Of a stretch of DNA of 26,973 nucleotides, positions 1-7,121 are shown in pieces. The stretch's first letter is position 1. The number at the start of each line of letters is the position of its first letter. The stretch is from the IMG/VR virus record IMGVR_UViG_3300017763_000147, positions 1 through 26,973 of that record; one strand, written 5' to 3'. The notes below the pieces were generated by a model, which worked only from the letters and a program-made list of their open reading frames with translations, had not been told where the DNA came from and did no database searches. A program made the position numbers and the translations under genes. This DNA is from a virus.

Positions 1-2
1 AA

Positions 3-263
3 CTTCAAGATGATGGTGATGGTGTAGTTTATATTGCAGAGTGGAACGCAACAGATAAACCTAAACCTACAGACGCACAACTAGACGCATTATCTTCCCA
101 AGCAACAACTTTAGAAAACAATGCAAAGATAGATGCTAAAAGACAAACCGAGTATTTAAGTTGGCAACAACAATTTGAAATGATTTATAAGGATCAAAAG
201 AATGGAACAACAACTTACAAAGACCATTGCGATAAAGTTCGTAGTGATAACCCTAAAGGATAA
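3..263 (+). CDS. C-terminal part of tail-assembly-chaperone/XkdW-like protein (partial)
   Basis: An open frame enters from the left edge and stops at 261-263, giving about 86 visible residues; the start lies outside the window. The first visible stretch has the pattern DGDGVVYIAEW, then KPKPTDAQLDAL, followed by a hydrophilic Gln/Lys-rich tail. The short complete gene at 791-964 has the same pattern (NDGGDDYIAKW, then KPTQSELDAL), so the two are paralogues. Small proteins with a Trp followed by PTxxQLxAL are known next to phage tail fibre genes (XkdW-like or tail-assembly-chaperone families); I infer fibre folding or assembly. The next gene starts 3 nt downstream, so they probably share one transcript. 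Confidence 0.6.
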   Translation, partial: LQDDGDGVVYIAEWNATDKPKPTDAQLDALSSQATTLENNAKIDAKRQTEYLSWQQQFEMIYKDQKNGTTTYKDHCDKVRSDNPKG

Positions 264-266
264 CAT

Positions 267-788
267 ATGGCATTTAGTAAAATAGCAGCAGAAAATTTAG
301 GTGGCTCTACACTTCCAGCTTTAGCTGGTGGTAGTTTAACTGGAATTAGCACAGCTTTAACTCCTATGTGGTATGCAAGAAGAAATGCAGACCAAGCTAT
401 TTCACATAACACATTTACAAAAGTTGAATTTAATGTTGAAGTATTAGATACAAATTCAGCTTATGACTCAACAACAAATTATCGTTTTACAGTTCCAAGT
501 GGGATGGCTGGAAAATATTATATTGAAGGTAATGTATCATTTTATGACATGGCTCCACAAGAACACCATTATGTAGAAATACGAAAAGATGGTGGAAATG
601 TATCGCCTCAACCATCTGGTATAACAGACTCCACAGATGATACTGATAGATATATGCAAGGTATAAGTGGTATTATTGATTTAGCAGTTGGGGAATATGT
701 AGAAATATATGGTTATGTTCATGCTGGTGGTTCTGATGAAACAGCTACTATGAGTCAATCATGGTTTTTAGGATATAAAATAGGATAA
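267..788 (+). CDS. C1q-like tail fibre/adhesin protein
   Basis: This 173-residue protein has a short N-terminal segment (MAFSKIAAENLGG) of the kind found in marine phage fibre proteins. A beta-rich domain follows from about residue 50, containing NYRFTVPSGMAGKYYIEG, a pattern typical of C1q/TNF-like jelly-roll domains in phage fibres. These domains usually trimerise and bind receptors at the fibre tip. The start is supported by AAAGGA about 6 nt upstream. It lies between two small chaperone-like genes, which fits a fibre-plus-chaperone unit. The C1q assignment is from sequence pattern only; receptor binding is inferred. Confidence 0.65.
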   Translation: MAFSKIAAENLGGSTLPALAGGSLTGISTALTPMWYARRNADQAISHNTFTKVEFNVEVLDTNSAYDSTTNYRFTVPSGMAGKYYIEGNVSFYDMAPQEHHYVEIRKDGGNVSPQPSGITDSTDDTDRYMQGISGIIDLAVGEYVEIYGYVHAGGSDETATMSQSWFLGYKIG

Positions 789-790
789 AT

Positions 791-964
791 ATGAGTGAAT
801 TAACTAGAAAAATAAAAGCATACATTAATGATGATGCAAAATCTAAAGAAGCATTTCTTACTAGAACAATAGAAATACAAAATGATGGTGGCGATGATTA
901 TATTGCTAAATGGGAATATGCAGAAAAAACTAAACCAACACAATCGGAGCTAGATGCATTATGA
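791..964 (+). CDS. Short XkdW/tail-assembly-chaperone-like protein
   Basis: This is a 57-residue ORF, start 2 nt after the C1q-like gene stop, and its stop overlaps the next gene's ATG (ATGA at 961-964). The tight spacing strongly suggests it is translated. The residues NDGGDDYIAKWEYAEK followed by KPTQSELDAL match the core of the partial protein at the left edge, which has an extra C-terminal tail that this copy lacks. A role as a small accessory for folding or attaching the adjacent fibre protein is inferred from position and family resemblance. Confidence 0.6.
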   Translation: MSELTRKIKAYINDDAKSKEAFLTRTIEIQNDGGDDYIAKWEYAEKTKPTQSELDAL

Positions 965-2001
965 CCTATGTAGGTGCAGTACCGACAACTGGAGATTTTA
1001 AACTACTCGACTCGATTACAACTTCGAGTGCAACAACTTTTAATTTAAGACAAGGTGGTGTTGCTGTATATCCGCAAAGTGCCAATCATTGTATTGTGCA
1101 ACTTAACGGAATAAATCAAGTACCTGGATCTTCTTTTAATATTGTTAATGACACAATAGTTTTTGCAGAAGCCTTAACATCGAGTGATGTAATAAATCAA
1201 ATCCTAGTATTAGGTAATGTTAATGATATTGGTGTACCAAGTGATGACACAGTATCAACTGCAAAGATACAAGCAGACGCAATCAATTCTAGTTTGATAG
1301 CTGACGATAGTATTTCTGATGAACATTTAGATAATACAGCAATCACAGGTCAAACAGCAATTACTTCACTAGCAGATACCGATAAGTTTTTAGTATCTGA
1401 TGCAAGTGATAGTGGTAATCTTAAATATGTAGAGAAACAGTATTTACCTAGTGGTGCTTTATCTCTTACAAGTGCAACAACTGTAGGCTCTGCTACGAGT
1501 GTTACTATTAATAATTGTTTTAATAGTTCATTTCAAACTTATATGATTGTTGTTCAAAATTTAAGAAGTAACTCAGATTGTAATATTAGATTAAGATTTT
1601 CTGCAAGTGGAACAGGAAACTCAAGTACTGGTTATAGATATGCTGGTGTTGGTAGAGATAGAGCTGGTAACTCTAAAACTTATGAAGGACATGATGATAC
1701 GTCTATAATTATAGGAAAAAGTTTAGATGGTAATGATGGTGCTTCTGATTTATTTGGTGTGTATTATGTTACTGTACCTAATCTATCTTCTGTAAATAGA
1801 AAAAGACTTACAGGTCATTGTACTCTTGCTGATAGTGGTGGAAATTCAACAACTGTAACTTATAATATTGGTGCAGAATTAGAAGTAGCAAGTACATCTT
1901 TTGATGGAATTATAATTTTTACAGATAGTGGAAGTTTAAGAGCTGGAAGTTCTAGTGATGGTCATGGTTTAATTAAAGTATATGGAATAGCGGATAGTTA
2001 A
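961..2001 (+). CDS. Tail fibre protein
   Basis: This 346-residue protein begins MTYVGAVPTTGDFK, like fibre proteins of marine podo- and myoviruses. Residues 1-90 form a probable attachment domain. At about residues 95-130 there is a repetitive segment built from DTVSTAKIQADAI, SSLIADDSI and SDEHLDNTAI, typical of trimeric fibre stalks. The C-terminal ~170 residues are Gly/Ser/Thr/Asn-rich beta structure ending in GLIKVYGIADS. It is probably the main receptor-contacting fibre, located at the virion tail. Translation is coupled to the preceding 57-residue ORF by an ATGA overlap. Confidence 0.75.
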   Translation: MTYVGAVPTTGDFKLLDSITTSSATTFNLRQGGVAVYPQSANHCIVQLNGINQVPGSSFNIVNDTIVFAEALTSSDVINQILVLGNVNDIGVPSDDTVSTAKIQADAINSSLIADDSISDEHLDNTAITGQTAITSLADTDKFLVSDASDSGNLKYVEKQYLPSGALSLTSATTVGSATSVTINNCFNSSFQTYMIVVQNLRSNSDCNIRLRFSASGTGNSSTGYRYAGVGRDRAGNSKTYEGHDDTSIIIGKSLDGNDGASDLFGVYYVTVPNLSSVNRKRLTGHCTLADSGGNSTTVTYNIGAELEVASTSFDGIIIFTDSGSLRAGSSSDGHGLIKVYGIADS

Positions 2002-2002
2002 A

Positions 2003-2323
2003 ATGAAAATACAAATATTTGACTCAATAACAAAAGAAAATATAATTAGAGAAGCTACATCAGAAGAAATAGCTGATATAACTTCTACAGCTATAAGTAG
2101 TTCTGATAGAAAATTAGAAGAAGTTAGGTTTCAAAGAAATGTTAGACTACAAGAAACAGATTACCTTGCTAACTCTGATGTAACAATGCCAGACAATATA
2201 AAAACTTGGCGTCAATCTTTGCGAGATATACCAGCCAACCATACTGATGAAAACGCATACAATTTACTCTTAGCTCGTAATGATGCTGGAGAACTAACAC
2301 ATTCAATTTGGAGTAAACCATGA
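2003..2323 (+). CDS. Phage tail assembly chaperone-like protein (Phage_tail_APC type)
   Basis: In this 106-residue protein the central and C-terminal parts carry the signature RLQETDYLANSDV followed by KTWRQSLRDIPAN. This is typical of the Phage_tail_APC family (PF16778), small proteins encoded next to fibre genes and thought to help fibre assembly. The start is 2 nt after the fibre gene stop, and the stop overlaps the next ATG (ATGA at 2320-2323). Family assignment is by recognised motif; the chaperone role is that proposed for the family. Confidence 0.75.
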   Translation: MKIQIFDSITKENIIREATSEEIADITSTAISSSDRKLEEVRFQRNVRLQETDYLANSDVTMPDNIKTWRQSLRDIPANHTDENAYNLLLARNDAGELTHSIWSKP

Positions 2324-2862
2324 GCTTAGTGAAACTTAATATTGCAAGAGGTGTTACAGGTACTTTGCCTACAAGTAATTATGTTCAAGGTGGTATTACA
2401 CATTTTGACCAATGGAGATTATCGGCTGATAAATCAAGTTTAGCTGGACAACAAGATATAACAGCAAATTTAGAAAGAGTAGATGTAGCACCAGTTAATA
2501 CACTTATTGGAAGTGCTATGTCTGTAAGTTCTGGTATATTTACTTTTCCAACAACTGGTGTTTGGTGGTGTTCAGCTCATGCAAATTTTGAACGACAAAG
2601 TGGCTCTGCTAATTATATGTTTTTACATATGAAGGCTACTACGAATAATTCTAGTTATTCTGCAATAGCGGGTGGTGGAGAAACATTAAGAGATGATGGA
2701 AGTTCAATGGGTAATTGTTTTATTTCTGCTATGGTTGATTGCACAGATACAGCTAATGTAAAAATTAAATTTACAACGGATGTATCAGACGCACACACTA
2801 TTAAAGGTGCAAGTGATAAAAATTATACTACCTTTAATTTCATGCGAGTAGGTGACACATGA
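2320..2862 (+). CDS. Second C1q-like fibre/adhesin protein
   Basis: This 180-residue protein has a short N-terminal segment (MSLVKLNIARGVTGTLPTSNY) that resembles virion-attachment peptides, then a C1q-like beta domain with SVSSGIFTFPTTGVWW and a C-terminal NYTTFNFMRV. It has the same general architecture as the 267-788 protein but clearly different sequence. It overlaps the upstream chaperone-like gene by ATGA and the downstream 15-codon ORF by ATGA. It is probably a distal fibre or adhesin subunit, inferred from domain type and position. Confidence 0.65.
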   Translation: MSLVKLNIARGVTGTLPTSNYVQGGITHFDQWRLSADKSSLAGQQDITANLERVDVAPVNTLIGSAMSVSSGIFTFPTTGVWWCSAHANFERQSGSANYMFLHMKATTNNSSYSAIAGGGETLRDDGSSMGNCFISAMVDCTDTANVKIKFTTDVSDAHTIKGASDKNYTTFNFMRVGDT

Positions 2863-2906
2863 TTAATCCTTGTTGCAAAGATGGAAAGTGTACTTGTGGT
2901 AAATGA
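2859..2906 (+). CDS. 15-residue cysteine-rich micropeptide
   Basis: The ORF encodes MINPCCKDGKCTCGK: four cysteines (CC-x4-C-x-C) and four lysines in 15 residues. It is joined to both neighbours by four-base ATGA overlaps, at 2859-2862 with the C1q-like gene and at 2903-2906 with the exported-protein gene. This arrangement means ribosomes can re-initiate through it. The spacing resembles metal-binding (metallothionein-like) cysteine patterns, but nothing shows metal binding. It could be a small functional peptide or a translational coupler for the next gene. I do not recognise a named family. Confidence 0.5.
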   Translation: MINPCCKDGKCTCGK

Positions 2907-3475
2907 AAACTCCATTAATTATAGGTGTTGCATTAGCAACCATATTAATATTTTTTTTAAGCAGTGTTATGAACTCTGCTCTTGCAGCAGATAATACAGT
3001 AAGCAGCACAGTAGTAACGAATAGTACCCCACCAACAGCAAATGCTCCTAGTGTTGTAGTTAATAATTCTGATATTTGTATGGTAGCAACAAGCGGTGCA
3101 ATACAAACTAACATACTTGGAATTGCAACAGGAGTTATGAGGGAAGATCCTTTATGCTCGCTTATAAAAATTTCAAGAAATTTAGCAGCTTCTGGTATGC
3201 GTGTTGCAGCTGTTTCTGTCTTATGTTTAGATAGTAGGACTTGGGATAGCATGCATATGGCTGGTACAAGTTGTCCATACATGGGTTCCATTGGCAAGGA
3301 AGCAACTGAAGGTTGGTTAAACAATCCTCATATGATCCCTGAAGGAAGTATAATTAAAGCAAATTTATTACAAGGCAAAGAAATAACAGTTGAAAAAAAA
3401 GAAACTAACGATGAATTTAAAAAATTTCTTATTGCCGCTATGGCTTTGTATATCGGTTTCCCTATCCTATTCTAG
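2903..3475 (+). CDS. Conserved marine-phage exported protein
   Basis: This 190-residue protein has a clear Sec signal: basic start, hydrophobic core at residues 6-22, and a likely cleavage after SALA at about 28-29. A Thr/Asn/Pro-rich linker precedes a conserved domain at ~57-135 with four cysteines (SDICMV, DPLCSL, SVLCLD, GTSCPY). The stretch with SGAIQTNILGIATG and MRVAAVSVLC matches a family I recall from cyanophages and other marine phages, of unknown function. A C-terminal hydrophobic helix (FLIAAMALYIGFPILF) ends the protein. It is probably exported, with disulfides. Its last 65 bases overlap the signal-peptide region of the next gene. Confidence 0.7.
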   Translation: MKTPLIIGVALATILIFFLSSVMNSALAADNTVSSTVVTNSTPPTANAPSVVVNNSDICMVATSGAIQTNILGIATGVMREDPLCSLIKISRNLAASGMRVAAVSVLCLDSRTWDSMHMAGTSCPYMGSIGKEATEGWLNNPHMIPEGSIIKANLLQGKEITVEKKETNDEFKKFLIAAMALYIGFPILF

Positions 3476-4829
3476 CCAGGCTGTAGATTGCTCTACTGAT
3501 ACTGTTGGATTATGTACTCCTGGAGTGACAGAAATTATTACGGAAGTCATAACAGAAACTACAGATCATAGTGTAGATGGAATTACTATTACTACAACAA
3601 CTGAAACAACTACAGAAACCACGTCAGTTACCAATGAAAATTCTGGCGATATACTTGATGGAGATAATGGTTTTGTATCCTCAAAAAATGAGGGTGATAT
3701 GGATTTTGACTGGGGAGGAATTGGCAGTGCTTCTATGCCTTCTGGTTCTTATTGCGGTCAATTAGGAACGGATAGATGTGCAGAAATTACAGATGCTAAT
3801 TTAACAACATTTGTTCAGACAGTAGATATTTCTAGTTTAAATATTACACATGGTGGTGAAACTAATTATTCTATTCATGTAGATAAACAGGATAGTGCAG
3901 ATACTATCTCTATGAAAATAATAGGTAAAGATGGTGGCACAGAAGTTTTTACTGGCACTGATATTTTAAGTGCAAGTGGAATAGATAGTGGCTATCAAAT
4001 TTATGAAAACAGTTTTGATTTTGGTGGTAGTTTAACAACAATATTTGTTGAGGTTTCAGGTAGAGATTTAGGAGTTTCTATTGGCGTAACTTTTGATGAT
4101 GTATCTATAAATGTTATTTACAATGTTATTAATAAAATAATAACTGAATCAATTACTTCGGTTGAAATGTTTATTGCGTTAAACATTGATGCACCTGAAG
4201 ATGTTATTGAATTTGTTGAAGATGTTTTTGATGCCAATGATATTGTTAATACAGATCAAGGATTAGATTTTGCACCAATAGAAATAGATGAACCTACTTA
4301 TGCAGAAGTAGAATTAGAAATAGAAGAAATACAAATTGCAGAAATAGAGATAGCTAATGAAATTGAAACAGAAATTGAAACAGTGGTGGAAGACGTTGAG
4401 CCAGATATGGACACCGAAGTCAAACAAGAAACAGAAACTACAGAAGATACCACCGACACTGAAACAGAACAAAAAACTGAAACTAAAGAAGAAGCTACCG
4501 AAGAAGAAAGTAAGCAAGAAGAAGTAAAGGAAGAACAAAAAAAAGAAACTGCAAAAGAAAAAGCAGCAAAAAAAATTGTCAAAAAAATGAATGATAAAAA
4601 ACGATATGATTCTAAAAATCAAATGAAAACATTAATCGTTATGCAAGTCTTAGGTAACAGTAAAACTTTTTTTGATAATCAAAAAACATTACTTGATAGA
4701 GAAGGATTTTTTTCTAACACTACATTACCAGATACATTCATACCTAATAACAACATAGCACAATATTTATTATTTGCTGGCAGTGATGGAAAGATGAATG
4801 AAATGATTAATCAACAATGGTCTCAATAA
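3411..4829 (+). CDS. Large exported acidic protein, marine-phage conserved
   Basis: From ATG 3411 the product is 472 residues; an in-frame TTG at 3390 is the alternative start. The N-terminus is a Sec signal peptide ending near SYSSQA. A Thr-rich region follows (EIITEVITETT), then a beta-rich domain containing DGDNGFV, DWGGIGSASMPSG and QLGTDRCAEI, motifs I recall from marine phage proteins of unknown role. The region at ~290-400 is extremely acidic and repetitive (Glu/Thr/Lys, coiled-coil-like), ahead of a basic helix (AAKKIVKK) and a folded C-terminus. The start overlaps the previous gene by 65 nt. It may be a surface appendage or envelope-interacting protein; function unknown. Confidence 0.7.
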   Translation: MNLKNFLLPLWLCISVSLSYSSQAVDCSTDTVGLCTPGVTEIITEVITETTDHSVDGITITTTTETTTETTSVTNENSGDILDGDNGFVSSKNEGDMDFDWGGIGSASMPSGSYCGQLGTDRCAEITDANLTTFVQTVDISSLNITHGGETNYSIHVDKQDSADTISMKIIGKDGGTEVFTGTDILSASGIDSGYQIYENSFDFGGSLTTIFVEVSGRDLGVSIGVTFDDVSINVIYNVINKIITESITSVEMFIALNIDAPEDVIEFVEDVFDANDIVNTDQGLDFAPIEIDEPTYAEVELEIEEIQIAEIEIANEIETEIETVVEDVEPDMDTEVKQETETTEDTTDTETEQKTETKEEATEEESKQEEVKEEQKKETAKEKAAKKIVKKMNDKKRYDSKNQMKTLIVMQVLGNSKTFFDNQKTLLDREGFFSNTTLPDTFIPNNNIAQYLLFAGSDGKMNEMINQQWSQ

Positions 4830-4831
4830 TT

Positions 4832-5317
4832 ATGGCTACGGAAATGGAATTACCTGGTGGTATTAAATTTAAAGGTGGTAAAATCTTTGCTGTCTTAACA
4901 GCACTATCAACTTTAGCAGCTGGTGGATGGACAGTTTATAAATTTATAGATGATTACCTGGAGCTTAAAGAAGTTGTATCAGCGTACACCGCACCAGATT
5001 TATCAGGCTTTGATAAACAAATTTCATTAGTGCAGCAAGAAGTAGAAATGATGCAATCAGAAATGGGAATGGTTTTGCAAGAAATTTCTTTAGTGTCTGA
5101 TGTGGCTAATGAATTAAAAGGAGATCTTAGACAAGATGTTAGACGTATTGAAACGATTGTTGAAGATGTTGAGCAGAGAGTAAAAGAAGATGCTAGAACT
5201 AATGCGAAGGAATTAAAGGAAGTTATAAAAGATATTGAAGATGACATGTCTAAACTTGAAGAAGCAACAGACAAAAAAATTAAAATAGCTTTAGAAAATC
5301 CTTTATCAAAAATGTAA
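4832..5317 (+). CDS. Membrane-anchored coiled-coil protein, spanin-like candidate
   Basis: From ATG 4832 (2 nt after the previous stop) this gives 161 residues; an in-frame ATG at 4817 would overlap the previous gene. One transmembrane helix at ~17-37 (FAVLTALSTLAAGGWTVYKF) is followed by ~110 residues of charged heptad-like coiled coil (ISLVQQEVEMMQSEM, VEDVEQRVKEDA). One N-terminal membrane helix plus a periplasmic coiled coil is the topology of inner-membrane spanins, and the lysis genes follow directly. No lipoprotein o-spanin partner is evident, so the spanin role is only a hypothesis; it may be a virion-associated or unknown marine-phage protein. Confidence 0.55.
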   Translation: MATEMELPGGIKFKGGKIFAVLTALSTLAAGGWTVYKFIDDYLELKEVVSAYTAPDLSGFDKQISLVQQEVEMMQSEMGMVLQEISLVSDVANELKGDLRQDVRRIETIVEDVEQRVKEDARTNAKELKEVIKDIEDDMSKLEEATDKKIKIALENPLSKM

Positions 5318-5321
5318 TTAT

Positions 5322-5420
5322 ATGAACGATACAATAGGTCATTTATTAACTAACGATATAAGTGCGTTAAACTTAATTATATTATTAATTATTTTAACAA
5401 TGCTTATTAAAAAGAAATAA
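5322..5420 (+). CDS. 32-residue single-TM protein
   Basis: The ORF encodes a short polar N-terminus (MNDTIGHLLTNDIS), one strongly hydrophobic helix (LNLIILLIILTMLI) and a KKK end. It starts 4 nt after the upstream gene and stops 4 nt before the next ATG, which supports it as a gene. The topology suggests N-out or N-in single-span insertion with a cytoplasmic lysine anchor. Its place beside coiled-coil membrane proteins and lysozyme suggests a holin-regulator or pinholin-like role, but the sequence alone does not show this. Confidence 0.5.
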   Translation: MNDTIGHLLTNDISALNLIILLIILTMLIKKK

Positions 5421-5424
5421 TACC

Positions 5425-5622
5425 ATGGGTGATTCCTGGGAAAAACAAATTGCTGAGTTGCGTACTGATATTAAACATATGCTGCACAGCCAAGAGATAA
5501 TGCAAAAACAAATTCGTGATTTACAAAAAATGAGCAACATGGGTGCTGGTGGTTTAAAAGTTTTAATTATTGTAGGTGCTTGCCTAGCTGCTGTTTATAC
5601 ATGGATTAGATTAATAGATTAA
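5425..5622 (+). CDS. Small coiled-coil protein with C-terminal TM anchor
   Basis: This 65-residue protein has an amphipathic helix or coiled coil at residues 4-36 (EKQIAELRTDIKHML, QEIMQKQIRDLQKM) and a transmembrane helix at ~43-61 (GLKVLIIVGACLAAVYTWI). The N-terminal domain would face the cytoplasm as a tail-anchored protein. It sits between the 32-residue TM protein and the nuclease and lysozyme genes. Haemolysin XhlA-type accessory proteins have a similar short coiled coil plus C-terminal TM arrangement, so a lysis-accessory role is plausible but unproven. Confidence 0.6.
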   Translation: MGDSWEKQIAELRTDIKHMLHSQEIMQKQIRDLQKMSNMGAGGLKVLIIVGACLAAVYTWIRLID

Positions 5623-5624
5623 TT

Positions 5625-5927
5625 TTGTCTTATGAAAAAATTGCTAAAGGTATGCAATCAGAATTTATTGCAGCATCTTGGTTAATAAAAAAAAATTATA
5701 CAGTTTATTGGAAAACACAAGACAATGATGTCATTGATATAGTGGCTGTACATCGTGTGACAGGTAAAGTTTTAAAGATAGATGTAAAGACTGCAAGCAT
5801 TCGTAAAACATGGAAGCCTGGAACAATGATTAATAGAAAAGTTTCAACGTATCAAAAACAATTAGGAGTAATAATTTTATATGTCTTTAAAGATGGAAGC
5901 TGCAAGTTTGCAAAAAACAAAAGATAG
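5625..5927 (+). CDS. PD-(D/E)XK nuclease, Holliday-junction-resolvase-like
   Basis: From TTG 5625 (2 nt after the upstream stop) this encodes 100 residues. The fold signature is visible: Glu13 in helix 1 (KGMQSEFIAASWLIKKNYTV), Asp38 in DNDVIDIV, then Asp53-x-Lys55 in LKIDVKTAS. This is the E...D...(D/E)xK arrangement of small PD-(D/E)XK enzymes such as the PDDEXK_5 group and archaeal-type resolvases. It probably cleaves branched or foreign DNA; a role in trimming replication intermediates before packaging is inferred. The 3' end overlaps the lysozyme gene by 47 nt in another frame, an unusual place for a nuclease. Confidence 0.7.
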   Translation: MSYEKIAKGMQSEFIAASWLIKKNYTVYWKTQDNDVIDIVAVHRVTGKVLKIDVKTASIRKTWKPGTMINRKVSTYQKQLGVIILYVFKDGSCKFAKNKR

Positions 5928-6339
5928 AATTAAGCAGCATGAAGGATGCGTCTTAAAAATTTATGATGATCCATTACTAGGTTCCGCTGCACCAACAATA
6001 TTTTATGGTCACTTATGTGTACCCTCTGATCCCTGGGAAGCTGGTCAAATCTATACAATGGATGATGCTGAAAGAGTATTTGAAGAAGACTTTGATATTG
6101 CATCAGAAACAGCTGATAAATTTATTGGTGATGTAGATGTGCCTGATACTGTGAGATCTATAGTAATAGAAGTTTCCTTTAATATTGGTGAACCTCGCTT
6201 GATGGGTTTTCGTTTGATGCGTGCAGCAATACAAGATCAAGATTATGTGGAAGCTGCTAGACAATTAAAAGACAGTAAGCTCTATCGTCAGCTTTCTAAT
6301 CGTTATGATCCATTAATAGAGGAGATGAGTAATGCTTAA
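5881..6339 (+). CDS. T4-type lysozyme (GH24 endolysin)
   Basis: This 152-residue endolysin should cleave the MurNAc-GlcNAc bond of peptidoglycan at lysis. The T4 lysozyme catalytic triad is recognisable: Glu21 in KQHEG, Asp30 nine residues later in KIYDD (same Glu-Asp spacing as T4 E11/D20), and Thr39 in TIFYGH, matching TIGIGH of T4. Later family landmarks are EVSFNIGEPRLMGFRLMRA and YRQLSNR. There is no signal peptide, so a holin is needed. The start has TAGGAG upstream (5864-5869); in-frame ATG 5893 is an alternative. It overlaps the nuclease gene upstream and the holin gene by 8 nt downstream. Confidence 0.9.
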   Translation: MSLKMEAASLQKTKDRIKQHEGCVLKIYDDPLLGSAAPTIFYGHLCVPSDPWEAGQIYTMDDAERVFEEDFDIASETADKFIGDVDVPDTVRSIVIEVSFNIGEPRLMGFRLMRAAIQDQDYVEAARQLKDSKLYRQLSNRYDPLIEEMSNA

Positions 6340-6706
6340 TTTACTGGTTGGTTTAGGTTCACAAGTTGTATCTGGTTACATAGAAACAAAAAAAGCAAAA
6401 GCAGAAAATAAACTTGTTGAGCTTAAAGCACATAAAGAAATAATTAATAAACAAATTAAGGGTGAAATAGATTTTGATATAGAAGCCATCAAAGGTAACA
6501 AAGAAAGTTACAAAGATGAGTGGCTAACTTTTATTTTTTCTATCCCTTTAATACTTGCGTTCATTCCTGGTTGTGAAGAAATAGTTTCCAAAGGGTTTGA
6601 AGCATTAGATAAATGTCCGACTTGGTACAAGGCAGCAGTTAGTGCCATGATAGCAAGTGTATTTTCATTGCGTGGAGCAAAGGCATTTATGAACAGAAAA
6701 AAATAA
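6332..6706 (+). CDS. Holin of the 3-TM / GTA-release type
   Basis: This 124-residue protein has a short hydrophobic N-terminal segment, then a charged helix (residues 18-60). Two strong transmembrane segments follow: ~63-79 (EWLTFIFSIPLILAFIPG) and ~98-113 (WYKAAVSAMIASVFSL). The conserved block KDEWLTFIFSIPLILAFIPG followed by a Pro-Thr-Trp-Tyr is what I recall for the GTA_holin_3TM family (PF11351). It would permeabilise the inner membrane to release the lysozyme encoded immediately upstream, with which it overlaps by 8 nt. Charged RKK ends the protein. Confidence 0.75.
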   Translation: MLNLLVGLGSQVVSGYIETKKAKAENKLVELKAHKEIINKQIKGEIDFDIEAIKGNKESYKDEWLTFIFSIPLILAFIPGCEEIVSKGFEALDKCPTWYKAAVSAMIASVFSLRGAKAFMNRKK

Positions 6707-6715
6707 GGAGATAAC

Positions 6716-6823
6716 ATGCAATCAATAAAAGATATGTGGAATGGTCTTAGCAAGAGAGGTAAAATTTTATTTACTTTCATCGCTATAATATTGGTTTTAA
6801 TTATTTATAATTGGGTATTCTAA
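6716..6823 (+). CDS. 35-residue single-TM protein
   Basis: The ORF has a textbook AAGGAG ribosome site (6705-6710) 5 nt before its ATG. It encodes a short amphipathic N-terminus (MQSIKDMWNGLSKRGK) and one transmembrane helix (ILFTFIAIILVLIIYNW). It lies between the holin gene and the basic-protein cluster, 3 nt before the next ATG. Its size, charge and position fit a holin modulator or second small holin; there is no family match I can name. Confidence 0.6.
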   Translation: MQSIKDMWNGLSKRGKILFTFIAIILVLIIYNWVF

Positions 6824-6826
6824 TAC

Positions 6827-7099
6827 ATGGTAGCAAAGAGGTATAAAGATCCAAAAGGTGGATTGAATGCTGCTGGTAGAAAAAAGTTTGGTGTTAAAGC
6901 TCCAGTTCGTAAAGCAAAAGCTGGCTCGAAAAATTTTCGTAGACGTGTTTCTTTTGCTGCTCGTTTCTCTGGAGTTAAGGGAAGTCTTAAAGACAAGAAA
7001 GGAAGACCAACGAGGTTAGCTTTAGCATTAAAGAAATGGGGATTTCGTAATAAAGACAGTGCGAGAAAATTTGCACAGAGACATAAAAAGAAAACTTAA
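6827..7099 (+). CDS. Basic DUF6321-like protein
   Basis: This 90-residue, very Lys/Arg-rich protein has the order GGLNAAGRKKFG, then GSKNFRRRVSFAARFSGVKG, then RLALALKKWGF. This is the pattern of DUF6321 (PF19846), found in marine T4-like phages. The function is unknown; strong positive charge suggests nucleic-acid or virion-DNA binding. It is the first of four small genes leading to the tRNA. The ATG is 3 nt after the 35-residue TM gene. Confidence 0.7.
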   Translation: MVAKRYKDPKGGLNAAGRKKFGVKAPVRKAKAGSKNFRRRVSFAARFSGVKGSLKDKKGRPTRLALALKKWGFRNKDSARKFAQRHKKKT

Positions 7100-7121
7100 A
7101 GAACAAAAGTACTTTGAGTTA

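Noticed and set aside
4298-4622. Two minus-strand ORFs rich in Ser/Val and Phe
   Set aside because: They are antisense shadows of the Glu/Lys-rich repetitive part of the 3411-4829 gene; composition follows from that repeat.
7059-7121. GTG-start N-terminal extension of the zinc-ribbon protein
   Set aside because: It lies inside the DUF6321-like gene and would add a low-complexity basic stretch; ATG 7122 is a cleaner start.
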